Shown here one piece after another: positions 42,947 through 52,121 of a stretch of 64,000 nt of DNA. Under the pieces are notes generated by a model. It was given only the letters and a program-made list of their open reading frames with translations, was not told where the DNA came from and ran no database searches. The stretch is from Pseudoflavitalea sp. G-6-1-2. Its GTDB lineage: Bacteria; Bacteroidota; Bacteroidia; Chitinophagales; Chitinophagaceae. Positions within the stretch are counted from its first letter, which is position 1. Each line of letters starts with the position of its first letter. A program made the translations under genes and the position numbers. The stretch lies in NCBI RefSeq assembly GCF_012927185.1, contig NZ_JABBGB010000003.1, positions 744,001-808,000 on the forward strand. Direction: 5' to 3'.

Positions 42947-44116
42947 ATGAATTACGATCCCCGAAATATCGATATTGGCCAGCTCGCGCGCAAATACTTC
43001 GATGGTACTGCCACCGAAGAAGAGATTGCCATCCTTCACAGGTGGTATCAGGATGCAGACGAAACAGATGCAGCTATCGTTGATATTACTCCGGATGAAT
43101 TTGAGACCTTCGGCGCATCCATGCTCGAAGATCTCCACAGCAAACTGCATGCAGATAAAGCTGTTGCTCCCGTAAAACGTTTTCACTTCAATTCTAAATA
43201 TGCCGCTGCCGCCGCAGTGCTGATCGTACTATGTAGTACAGGATATTTCTGGTACAGTAACAGTAATGTACATCCGAAAAAAGACATTGCTGCTGTTGTT
43301 CAGGCAGATCCACTTCCGGGAAAAGACGGTGCGATACTGAAACTCGCCAATAATCAGCAGTTCAATCTCGACGAACTGCAAGACGGTGTTGTGCTGAAAG
43401 AAAAAGGCGTTCAGATAGTTAAAAACGGCAACGAAGTTAGTTATACCATTTCAGCAGAACACACTACAGAAACGGGTTTCAATACCATCAGCACTTCGAG
43501 GGGACAGAAGTTCAACATCACTTTACCGGATGGCACTTTTGCCTCTCTCGATGCAGCTTCTTCATTGAAATTCCCTTCCCGCTTCGATGGAAATATGCGT
43601 AAGGTATTTGTAAGCGGACAAGTATACTTCGATGTAAAAGCAGATCAGCAGAAACCATTTACCGTAAGTGCAAACGGTTTTCAGGTGAATGTACTCGGCA
43701 CCCGCTTCAATGTGAATGCTTATGAGGGTGATCCATACAGCCACGTAACACTATTGCAGGGCTCTGTTCGCCTGATGGAAGAGAAAGGCGGAACCGCCAG
43801 AACATTGGTGCCCGGCAATCAGGCGCAGCTGGATGCACAGGGTAATTTATCAGTTGTGCCTCAGGGTGATCTGGAAATGATCATGGCATGGAGAGAAGGC
43901 GCATTCCAGTTCAGAAATACTGAGATCAGTCAGGTACTGATGCAACTGAGCAGATGGTACCAGATAGATATCGATCTGCAACTAAAAGACAATGAACCAA
44001 GATATTTTTCAGGAAGGCTTCCCCGGAGCAGCAGTCTGAGCGACATTCTCAAAATACTCCGGTTGAGCGACGTTAATTTCAAACTGGAAGGAAACAAGCT
44101 CATTGTGCTTCCCTGA
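42947..44116 (+). CDS. FecR-family anti-sigma factor
   Basis: 389 residues. N-terminal cytosolic helices that bind the sigma factor (IGQLARKYFDGTATEEEIAI), one transmembrane segment (about 84-100, YAAAAAVLIVLCSTGYFWY), a FecR periplasmic domain (STSRGQKFNITLPDGTFASL, then FSVSANGFQVN-like VNVLGTRFNVNAY), and a C-terminal DUF4974/STN-like domain (RYFSGRLPRSSSLSDIL). It relays binding at SusC to the sigma factor. Confidence 0.96.
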   Translation: MNYDPRNIDIGQLARKYFDGTATEEEIAILHRWYQDADETDAAIVDITPDEFETFGASMLEDLHSKLHADKAVAPVKRFHFNSKYAAAAAVLIVLCSTGYFWYSNSNVHPKKDIAAVVQADPLPGKDGAILKLANNQQFNLDELQDGVVLKEKGVQIVKNGNEVSYTISAEHTTETGFNTISTSRGQKFNITLPDGTFASLDAASSLKFPSRFDGNMRKVFVSGQVYFDVKADQQKPFTVSANGFQVNVLGTRFNVNAYEGDPYSHVTLLQGSVRLMEEKGGTARTLVPGNQAQLDAQGNLSVVPQGDLEMIMAWREGAFQFRNTEISQVLMQLSRWYQIDIDLQLKDNEPRYFSGRLPRSSSLSDILKILRLSDVNFKLEGNKLIVLP

Positions 44117-44167
44117 AAAATTATATGACCCCATATACTTCAATTTTTTACTAAAACTACGTTCACC

Positions 44168-47100
44168 ATGAGATTAGTTATGGCGCATGTACACATGCTC
44201 CTCATGAACTGCTTTGCCCGGAAGTACCCGATGCCGGTTCCCGTGAGACAGCCAGGTCTGAAATTGCCGGGAATCTTCATGCTGCTGCTCATCTGTAGCA
44301 TGCAGAGCTTACGCGCAAATCAGGGAGAGCCTGTTACCCTCAACGAAAAAAATGCTTCATTAGAAACAGTCATGAAAAAGATCGAACAGCAAACGGAATA
44401 TCGTTTCTGGTTCGAGAAAAAAGTTTTGGAAACTGCCAGCAAAGTAGACATCAAGGTCTCCGGCGTTTCTTTGAAAACCGCACTGGACATTTGTTTCGAG
44501 AAACAGCCGCTCACGTATCAGGTGGTGGAGAAAACAATTGTGGTGAAAAAAAAGACAGCCACACAGACCCTGGCAACAGAAGCCAATGAGCTGATTGTTA
44601 CTACGGCTGCTTTTCGTGAAGAAGTGAAAGGTGTGGTTAGAAATAAAGACGGTGAACCGCTTGTTGGCGCCAGTGTTCGTGTGAGAGGTACCAGCCATGG
44701 TGCATCCACCAATGAGAAAGGTGAATTCACGCTCGCTAATGTACAACCCGGGAACGTGCTCGAAATTTCCATGACGGGCTACAAAACGTCCACCGTTAAA
44801 TACACAGGGAATAACAGTAATCTCATAGTTGCTCTTGAGCAGGAAACCAGAGTAATGACGGATGTAGTGGTTACCGGCTATCAGAACAAGAACCGAAGCG
44901 AGTATGCCGGTGCCGCTACTACTGTAAAAACAAAAGACATCAAAGTGGCCAGCCTTGGCACACTCGATAAAATGCTGCAGGGCCAGGTGGCAGGTGTTGC
45001 CGTTCAGAACACTTCTTCCACATTCGGTACTGCACCCAAGATCAGAATCAGAGGAAGTGCATCGCTCAGCGGCATCAACGAACCACTCTGGGTACTCGAT
45101 GGTGTTCCGCTCGAAGCGCCACTGAACATCGTTCCATCTGAACTGTATGGCGGCAATGCCAGAAACCTGCTCGCCAGCGGACTCAGCAATGTGAACCCCG
45201 ACGATATCGAGGACCTTACCATTCTCAAAGACGCCACCGCTACTGCCATGTATGGGACCAGAGCGGTGAACGGCGTTATTGTGGTGAACACAAAAAGGCC
45301 CAAATTCAATACACCACTGCGCATCAGCTACGGATTAAATACCACATTAAGCATTAAACCTTCCATCAAAGATTTCGATGTACTGAATTCAAAAGACCAG
45401 ATCGATCTGAATGCAGAACTGTTTGAAGTGTATCAGGCAACCATGATGAACTTCTCAGCAGCTACTTCAGGTCCATATGCCAAAGCGGTAGATCTGTACA
45501 ACAGAAGAGCCATCACCGAACAACAGTTCCGCGAAATGGTGCGCGACCTCAAAACAACCAATACCGATTGGTTCGATGAGCTGTACAGGAATTCCATTCA
45601 GCAGCAGCACTCCATTGCGCTGGCCTATGGCAGCGACAAAAGCGCTACACGCATCTCATTCAGTTACCTTACCGACCCCGGTAAAACAATCGGCGAAAAA
45701 ACAAACCGCTTCACTGCCAACTTCGTTAACGTAATGCAGCTGACGAATAATTTCAGTGGAGAGGTTTTGCTGAAATATGCAAAAAGAGATCAAAAGAATC
45801 CCGGTACAAGTATTAACCCCTTCTCCTATGCAAGAGACGCCAGCCGTGCAATGAAACCTTATAGTGCAGATGGCAGATATGAATTCTACAAAAGAGGTTT
45901 TGCAGATTTCAATATCATCAACGAGATCAATAACAACTACATCGATCTCAGCAATAACGATTTCACTGCGCAGCTGGGTCTCAATTTGAAGGTGAACAGA
46001 AAACTGAAACTCACCGGCTTGTTCAACGCGCGTTTCTCCAACTCTGCCATCGACGAAATTCAGACGGAGAACTCCAACTACGCCAATCAGTTCAGAGCAG
46101 ACGATTTCAGAATCAGAGATGCCAATGAGCGTTTGTACAAGAGTCCGGGTGCACCTTCTTACGATCTTCCCAAAACAGTGTTGCCCGAAGGCGGCATTCT
46201 CGATCGCGAAACCAATACTGCACGTTTTTACACCATCCGTGGACAGGCAGAATGGAATGTGCTCGACAAAGGCGACCACAAACTGGAGCTGATGGGCGGT
46301 ATGGAAGTAACACAAAACCGTCAGACCGGAAACTTCGGAAGAAACTACGGTTATCGCAGCGGAAGCAAAACCTTTGCTCCTGCTGATCTCGCATACGAGC
46401 GCTTAATGCTCAGCACCAATCTTCCCGAAGATGAAAGAAGAATGTACAATGGAAGAAATCTGCTTCAGGGTACTTCAACCTATGTAAGTGAATTTACCAG
46501 AAATGCTGTATCCTACTACGGTAGCGCATCTTACAGCTATCTCGGAAAATATATTCTCGATGCTTCGCTCCGCAACGATGCAACCAACGTTTCGGGAAGA
46601 GCAAGCAGAAACCGTTTCCTTCCAACATGGGCGGTTGGCTTTGCATGGAATCTCTACAAAGAGAACTTCATGGAAGGTTTCAGCAATGTGATCTCCGATG
46701 CACGTGTACGCGCATCTTACGGCCTTCGCGGCAATGCCGGCTATCGTGGAGCAGAACTGGTAGCTTATTATGAAAACATCCTTCGATTATATCCCGGCTA
46801 CAACGTAACAGGAGTGAACATTGTAGAATCAGAGAACTCAGCTCTCGAATTCGAGAAAGAATACACGCTGAGCACCGGCTTCGATATCTCGTTCATCAAC
46901 AAGATCGATTTCAGTGTAAACTACTATACCAGAAAGAACTTTGATCTCGTAGGATTCAAACCTGTACAATCTTCTTCAGGTTATCAGACCAAACTCTTCA
47001 ACTGGGCTGATATGAAAAACGAAGGAGTGGAAGTGTCGCTGAACTTCAGGCCGATCCCTATCGCAGGAGAATTCAAATGGTCTGGGAACTTCAATCTCGG

Positions 47101-47875
47101 TTACAACAAGAATACTGTGGTGTCCGACTATCAGGGCAATATGCCTTCGGTATATGATGCTGCTACCGCTGATGGTTATCCACTCAGAGGAAGACCCGTT
47201 ACCGGCATGTATTCCTTTCAGTTCGCTGGTCTGAACGATCGCGGTCTCGCTACATACAACTCCGGCAAAGGCAATCGGGTAATGGGTTTCAGCGAAACAG
47301 ACAGAGACCTCAGCAATCTGGTATATCAGGGCAGCAGAGATCCGCTGGTATCGGGAGGATTTGCGTCCAACTTCATTTACAAGAATTTCACATTGGGTGT
47401 TTCACTCGTGTTCAATACAGGGCATGTGGTGCGTAAGGCCGACTTCTACAAAGGTGGAAGCCTCAATGCACTCTATCGCGACGATAGAAATGCGAATGCC
47501 GATTTCGCCAACAGATGGCGTGCAAAAGGCAACGAGACATTCACCAATATTCCGCGCCTCATTTTGCAGGAAGATATCAACGATTACAACCAGGCAGGTT
47601 TCTTCGACAAGTCGATTTTCAACACCTACAATATGGCTGATATCCGCACTATCAATGCATCGTTCATGCGCCTGCGCAACGTAACACTGCAATACAATTT
47701 CGAGCGTTTCGCAAAACGAATGAAAATGCAGAACCTCACAGTAGGGCTCGAAGCATCCAACCTGGCTGTGTTTGCTTCGAAGAGACTGAATGGAATGGAT
47801 CCCGAAACATTGCTCACCGGACTGAACATGCCTCCGGTAAAATCATTCACATTCAATCTGGCAGCCACATTTTAA
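44168..47875 (+). CDS. SusC/RagA-type TonB-linked outer membrane transporter with STN domain
   Basis: 1235 residues. After the signal region (long N-terminal stretch, hydrophobic around 34-48), an STN domain (NEKNASLETVMKKIEQQTEY, about 58-128) interacts with the FecR signalling arm. A carboxypeptidase-like domain (EVKGVVRNKDGEPLVGASVR), TonB box/plug (TDVVVTGYQNKN, PKIRIRGSASLSGINEPLWV, DDIEDLTILKDATATAMYGT) and a 22-strand barrel follow, ending SFTFNLAATF. It imports a nutrient captured by the SusD partner. No glycoside hydrolase is nearby, so the substrate may not be a glycan. Confidence 0.97.
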   Translation: MRLVMAHVHMLLMNCFARKYPMPVPVRQPGLKLPGIFMLLLICSMQSLRANQGEPVTLNEKNASLETVMKKIEQQTEYRFWFEKKVLETASKVDIKVSGVSLKTALDICFEKQPLTYQVVEKTIVVKKKTATQTLATEANELIVTTAAFREEVKGVVRNKDGEPLVGASVRVRGTSHGASTNEKGEFTLANVQPGNVLEISMTGYKTSTVKYTGNNSNLIVALEQETRVMTDVVVTGYQNKNRSEYAGAATTVKTKDIKVASLGTLDKMLQGQVAGVAVQNTSSTFGTAPKIRIRGSASLSGINEPLWVLDGVPLEAPLNIVPSELYGGNARNLLASGLSNVNPDDIEDLTILKDATATAMYGTRAVNGVIVVNTKRPKFNTPLRISYGLNTTLSIKPSIKDFDVLNSKDQIDLNAELFEVYQATMMNFSAATSGPYAKAVDLYNRRAITEQQFREMVRDLKTTNTDWFDELYRNSIQQQHSIALAYGSDKSATRISFSYLTDPGKTIGEKTNRFTANFVNVMQLTNNFSGEVLLKYAKRDQKNPGTSINPFSYARDASRAMKPYSADGRYEFYKRGFADFNIINEINNNYIDLSNNDFTAQLGLNLKVNRKLKLTGLFNARFSNSAIDEIQTENSNYANQFRADDFRIRDANERLYKSPGAPSYDLPKTVLPEGGILDRETNTARFYTIRGQAEWNVLDKGDHKLELMGGMEVTQNRQTGNFGRNYGYRSGSKTFAPADLAYERLMLSTNLPEDERRMYNGRNLLQGTSTYVSEFTRNAVSYYGSASYSYLGKYILDASLRNDATNVSGRASRNRFLPTWAVGFAWNLYKENFMEGFSNVISDARVRASYGLRGNAGYRGAELVAYYENILRLYPGYNVTGVNIVESENSALEFEKEYTLSTGFDISFINKIDFSVNYYTRKNFDLVGFKPVQSSSGYQTKLFNWADMKNEGVEVSLNFRPIPIAGEFKWSGNFNLGYNKNTVVSDYQGNMPSVYDAATADGYPLRGRPVTGMYSFQFAGLNDRGLATYNSGKGNRVMGFSETDRDLSNLVYQGSRDPLVSGGFASNFIYKNFTLGVSLVFNTGHVVRKADFYKGGSLNALYRDDRNANADFANRWRAKGNETFTNIPRLILQEDINDYNQAGFFDKSIFNTYNMADIRTINASFMRLRNVTLQYNFERFAKRMKMQNLTVGLEASNLAVFASKRLNGMDPETLLTGLNMPPVKSFTFNLAATF

Positions 47876-47898
47876 TCAACGATCCACACAATTATCAT

Positions 47899-49347
47899 AT
47901 GATGAAGACGAAAATAATACTGTGTCTGCTGTTGATCTCCGGTCTGCTGGGAAGCTGTAAGAAGTTTCTCGAAGAGCAGGTAGACAACAGAACACTGATC
48001 ATCACCATACCGGATATGGAGAAGAACCTGAACTTTCTGTTACCTCACTCAGATCATCATTTCACCGATCTGATGACGGACGATTACATATTCAGGGATC
48101 TGTCCGGACATATTGTGGCAACTGCTGCAGAGCAGGTACTGCCGATTTTTGAACTGGCCATTACCAGAGAATCGATGCCTGCAACGCAGTTCCTTTCTTC
48201 GGGCTTCAATCCCGTAATGGCATTCCGCCGCAACTATTACAAGATCATCAACTGCTGGATGCTCATCGAAAGAGCCAGCAAATACAAACCTGTAAACGAT
48301 CAGGAAAAACGCCGGCTCGAAATAATCATTGCAAAAGCAAAGGCCACCAAAGCATACTGCAATTACATGCTTGCATCGCTTTTCGCTAAACAGTATGATC
48401 CGGCAACAGCTGCATCTGATAAGGGTATTCCGTATATCGACAAATACAATGGCGAACCTGTTGTAGGATATAAGATCGTTTCTTTGAAAGAGATCTTTGC
48501 AAGTGTGGAAGATGATCTGCTGAGCGCATTGTCTGTTGTGGATGATGTTGAACCGGAAGGCGCACCTTTCACCTTCAGCAAAGAGGCCATCCTCGGCCTG
48601 CTGAGCAGATTGTATCTCGATAAAAGAGACTGGGACAACTGCATCAAATATTCAAATGATCTGCTGAGAAGAAGAGGTACGCCACTTAATGTGAAACAGC
48701 TGAGAAGCTCTATCACAGACTATGCGATGTATTCAGATAAATACTTCGATCCCGCCAATTCATCTTACCTGCTGATGGGCGGCAACACCTATCAGCTGAT
48801 CGCATACTTCTATTCGGGCATGTATCCTTATCCGGCTTTGCAGCTGATGCAGAACGCCGGTGCGGATGACGATGGAAGCTACGTGATACAAACCAGTGCA
48901 TTGTTCAGAGATTTTGTGCCGCAGAAATTCGGGAAATTCTTCACCACTGCTACCCGCAATTTCAACCTTCCGCTGATAACGGTAGACGAAGTGTATTTCA
49001 ATCGCGCAGAAGCAACCATCATGAAGAATGGCGGATTGACCAACGCATCGAAGGCCGATCTCGCACTCATGATCAAAAACCAAACCTTTATCGATGATGC
49101 CGCGGATTTCTATATCGCATCCATGGAAGATATGACCGGAGTGGAAGAGCCGCTGGATCTGCTGCTGATGGTAAAACGCATTCGTTTTTCCAGCGAAGGC
49201 ATGCGTTGGTTCGATATGAAGCGACACAGAATTCCCGTATCGCATGTAGGCCGTTCCGGAACCTACACCATCGACGGTACAAGCGCTGATGCGTATGTGA
49301 TAAAACTTCCAACAGAAGAGATCACCCGTAACCCCGATCTGGAATAA
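47899..49347 (+). CDS. SusD/RagB-family nutrient-binding lipoprotein
   Basis: 482 residues. Lipobox LLGSC (Cys about 20). The alpha-helical SusD fold is indicated by CKKFLEEQVDNRTLI, RNYYKIINCWMLIERASK, EIIIAKAKATKAYCNYMLAS, EAILGLLSRLYLDKRDWDNC, and the C-terminal RIRFSSEGMRWFDMKRHRIP with LPTEEITRNPDL. It caps the SusC pore. The middle part is somewhat divergent from carbohydrate-type SusD proteins. Confidence 0.95.
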   Translation: MMKTKIILCLLLISGLLGSCKKFLEEQVDNRTLIITIPDMEKNLNFLLPHSDHHFTDLMTDDYIFRDLSGHIVATAAEQVLPIFELAITRESMPATQFLSSGFNPVMAFRRNYYKIINCWMLIERASKYKPVNDQEKRRLEIIIAKAKATKAYCNYMLASLFAKQYDPATAASDKGIPYIDKYNGEPVVGYKIVSLKEIFASVEDDLLSALSVVDDVEPEGAPFTFSKEAILGLLSRLYLDKRDWDNCIKYSNDLLRRRGTPLNVKQLRSSITDYAMYSDKYFDPANSSYLLMGGNTYQLIAYFYSGMYPYPALQLMQNAGADDDGSYVIQTSALFRDFVPQKFGKFFTTATRNFNLPLITVDEVYFNRAEATIMKNGGLTNASKADLALMIKNQTFIDDAADFYIASMEDMTGVEEPLDLLLMVKRIRFSSEGMRWFDMKRHRIPVSHVGRSGTYTIDGTSADAYVIKLPTEEITRNPDLE

Positions 49348-49375
49348 AACCAATTACCGATTAACTGAAAATATT

Positions 49376-50323
49376 ATGAAGAAGCATATTCTCTATTTAC
49401 TGGTGATCTGCAGCTCGCTTGCCACTGCAGGTTGCAGCAAAGAAGCGAAGCTTACAGCTGAAGTAGATCCTGCTCTCACATTCGATCTCAACACTCCACT
49501 GGGAAGAAAACAGAAAGAAGTGTTCGACAAATATGGAGTGATCTACGAATACGAATGGAACAGGTATGCATTTGCTCCGAACGTTATTGCCGATCCCGCA
49601 AAGCAGGCCGATGTGTTGCCTTACATAGAACTGGTGGAAGAATTGTTTTTCCGTGCCATGGATTCTGTTGGCGCTCCGGGTGTTACCAGCACCAAAGAAA
49701 CACCGGTGCGCATAATGCTCATCGGAAGCGGCATCAACTATGGCGGCTCTGAAAGTTTTGGTGAAAGCACAGCAGGGCAGGCGGGCAATATTCAGCCCAA
49801 TCGTCTTACGCTTGGTGGATTATCGGCCTTCGGCACTGTGCTGCGCGCAAAGGGAGCTAACGCAGATGCTAATTTTCTGCGTGCCATTTATGATGTAGCG
49901 CCCAACAGCAACCCCAGTGATGCCGGCCTTGTTGGATTTGTTTATCACGAATACACACACTACCTCGACAGTAAACACCAGATCCCCAAAGGCTTCGAAG
50001 CGCCTGCAAAAACCAACTACCTGCGCGGCAGCGATCAGTATCGCCGCAAAACCTTGCAGGAGGCCATCAACGCAGGTTTCTTCATTCCCTATGGCATGCA
50101 GAACGAACACGAAGATTTTGCCACTTACGTACAAACGATGATCTGGAAAACCGATGCTGAAATGACCAACGTGTATCTCACCAACGAAGCTACCAGAACC
50201 AAGTACAAACTGGTAACAGCATATTTTGAGAAACTGGGCATTCCCATCAAAAGCCTGAGAGATTATCTCAACAAACCATCAGTAAGAGAAAGGCTGATTC
50301 AGCTGAAGAGAAAATATGAATAG
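49376..50323 (+). CDS. SusCD-associated zinc metallohydrolase lipoprotein
   Basis: 315 residues with lipobox TAGC (Cys about 20). A HExxH zinc motif is in GFVYHEYTHYLDSKHQIPKG (about 198-217), and a downstream EHEDFATYVQTMIW may supply the third ligand and support helix. It matches the family described as substrate import-associated zinc metallohydrolase lipoproteins, found next to SusC/SusD genes. It probably processes a peptide-like or other substrate at the cell surface before uptake; this is inference. Confidence 0.88.
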   Translation: MKKHILYLLVICSSLATAGCSKEAKLTAEVDPALTFDLNTPLGRKQKEVFDKYGVIYEYEWNRYAFAPNVIADPAKQADVLPYIELVEELFFRAMDSVGAPGVTSTKETPVRIMLIGSGINYGGSESFGESTAGQAGNIQPNRLTLGGLSAFGTVLRAKGANADANFLRAIYDVAPNSNPSDAGLVGFVYHEYTHYLDSKHQIPKGFEAPAKTNYLRGSDQYRRKTLQEAINAGFFIPYGMQNEHEDFATYVQTMIWKTDAEMTNVYLTNEATRTKYKLVTAYFEKLGIPIKSLRDYLNKPSVRERLIQLKRKYE

Positions 50324-50334
50324 CCATCCATTTT

Positions 50335-51417
50335 ATGACCTTAGATCATCATCATATGACGCAATCTAATCAACGCATCACCGGCGGAAAACTCACTGCA
50401 CTCCTTGTTCTGGTGCTGGCGCTCACTGCCTGCGAAAAGAAAATCGAGAGCACCATACCGCCCGACGCCAACACGCTGAAAGGCGATATCGAAAAAACAT
50501 TCAACGCACTGAACGATAATGTGCCGGTCTGGTACTGGGATGTACCCGTAGCACTCACTCCCGGACACCTGATGTCTTCTTTCAATAAAGACTCCACATC
50601 GGAACTGCTGATTCTGCAACGATACTCTTTGATTCAGCAGTTAAGTCAGCTTTATAGCAGGGGCGGATTATCGCCCGATGAACAAGATGATATTCTCAAT
50701 ATTGCCGGATACGTTAACACTTACGGCGATGCCACATTCAAAGCCATCGTAGAAGACCCTGTGAATGCGGGTTTCAAGGCATATGTGCAGTCTTATCTTC
50801 CTAACTACCTGGAGTATTATGGTTATTCGAGACTGGCATTGGCAGAACGGCCAACCTATGTAGTGAATGGCACTGTTCAGCTGAGCCTTACTTTCAACAA
50901 CAGCACTTTGCTGCCGCAGTTGAAACAATCGCGACAACTCGATTACGATTTCAGGGTATTCGGATATTCAAAAGACAGTATCAGCCTCAACGGATATTAC
51001 AACACCAGCAGCAACAAAGTATGCAGACTGCTGGCCATTAGAAATGAGCAGGGGATTGTCGATTACAACAACGGTGCGACCATGATGGCGAATTGCTTCT
51101 TCACCAGAGTGCCGGTTTCTTTGAAGATGGATGGCGCAAAACTGACTGTTCCTGCCAACTTCCGCAATGGCCTCAGTTATTTTATTTCCAAATTCAGAGA
51201 TGGCATAATGAACAAGCAGCTGCTGGAATTCAGTTACGAACTGATGAATCCCAAAGCTCCTGATCTGATCGAAGCGTTCAAAGATCTTCGTTTCTGCACA
51301 GTTAAAAGCAGCTTCGAAGGCTCTTATGCCAGCGCACCCGCGGGCGCAACATTGATAACCATGAACGCCTACACAGCAGGCGGTACCAAAAAAGTATTGG
51401 AGTTCATCAAAGAATAA
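50335..51417 (+). CDS. Lipoprotein of unknown function in the SusCD locus
   Basis: 360 residues (an alternative ATG, MTQSNQRITG, lies at 50356). Lipobox ALTAC (Cys about 33 from the first Met). The mature part has an alpha-helical first half (FNALNDNVPVWYWDVP, LIQQLSQLYSRGGLSPDEQ) and a beta-rich second half (DYDFRVFGYSKDSISLNGYY). I do not recognise the family. It lies 11 bp after the HExxH lipoprotein gene and is the last gene of the locus, so a surface role in substrate capture is plausible. Confidence 0.78.
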   Translation: MTLDHHHMTQSNQRITGGKLTALLVLVLALTACEKKIESTIPPDANTLKGDIEKTFNALNDNVPVWYWDVPVALTPGHLMSSFNKDSTSELLILQRYSLIQQLSQLYSRGGLSPDEQDDILNIAGYVNTYGDATFKAIVEDPVNAGFKAYVQSYLPNYLEYYGYSRLALAERPTYVVNGTVQLSLTFNNSTLLPQLKQSRQLDYDFRVFGYSKDSISLNGYYNTSSNKVCRLLAIRNEQGIVDYNNGATMMANCFFTRVPVSLKMDGAKLTVPANFRNGLSYFISKFRDGIMNKQLLEFSYELMNPKAPDLIEAFKDLRFCTVKSSFEGSYASAPAGATLITMNAYTAGGTKKVLEFIKE

Positions 51418-51446
51418 AGGCAGTTTTTAATAGTAGGATCCTCCCA

Positions 51447-51472
51447 AACAGCCGGCCTTATGGTCGGCTGTT
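51447..51472 (+). terminator. Hairpin at the end of the SusCD locus
   Basis: AACAGCCGGCC (51447-51457) and GGTCGGCTGTT (51462-51472) pair around TTAT with one G-U pair. No U-run follows, so termination strength is uncertain. Confidence 0.55.
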
Positions 51473-51541
51473 ACAGCTTTAAGGAGAGGGTGGATTAATT
51501 GCCCCAAACGCCGTATTTTAGCGGAGCTTAAAACTACCGAT

Positions 51542-51964
51542 ATGAAGATCGCCATCATAAACGGACCCAATCTCAACCTGCTTGGACAACGTGAGAAAGG
51601 GATCTACGGAAATATGTCATTCGAAGATTATTTCGCCTACCTGAAAGAGAAATACAAGCATGTGCAATTCCACTACTACCAGAGCAATGTGGAAGGTGAA
51701 CTGATCAATGAAATACAGCGGGTAGGGTACGAGTACACCGGTATTGTACTCAACCCCGGCGGCTATACACATACATCCGTAGCAATTGGTGATGCGATCG
51801 CTGCCATCACTACACCAGTAGTGGAAGTGCATATATCGAATGTGCATGCACGTGAGGAATTCAGAAAGATCTCCCATGTATCGGCAAAAGCAGCAGGCAG
51901 CATTATCGGATTGGGATTGAAAGGTTATGATCTGGCTGTAGAATACCTCACAGACAACAAATAA
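51542..51964 (+). CDS. aroQ: 3-dehydroquinate dehydratase, type II
   Basis: 140 residues, the compact dodecameric form. The start MKIAIINGPNLNLLGQREKG (Asn, Arg), the Tyr in YGNMSFEDY, YYQSNVEGELINEIQ (Glu), VLNPGGYTHTSVAIGDAI (His) and VEVHISNVHAREEFR are the active-site blocks. It dehydrates 3-dehydroquinate to 3-dehydroshikimate, the step after AroB, and lies about 47 kb from the main shikimate operon. Monocistronic. Confidence 0.97.
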   Translation: MKIAIINGPNLNLLGQREKGIYGNMSFEDYFAYLKEKYKHVQFHYYQSNVEGELINEIQRVGYEYTGIVLNPGGYTHTSVAIGDAIAAITTPVVEVHISNVHAREEFRKISHVSAKAAGSIIGLGLKGYDLAVEYLTDNK

Positions 51965-51972
51965 CAGAGCAT

Positions 51973-52010
51973 ACCCTTGTGCGGATTGTTCGCTCAAACC
52001 GCACAAGGGT
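51973..52010 (+). terminator. Strong hairpin after aroQ
   Basis: ACCCTTGTGCGG (51973-51984) and CCGCACAAGGGT (51999-52010) form a perfect 12-bp stem with a 14-base loop. No U-run on either side, so it may be a terminator lacking the tract or an mRNA-stabilising element. Confidence 0.6.
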
Positions 52011-52121
52011 GTATCGAAAATGAACAACTGAACAGGAAAAGTTTTCGTCTATTGTGCTCATAACCAGCCTGTTTCAACTCTGGCATTTTTTCTGGAACTG
52101 ATTTCCCAATCAATTGACAAT

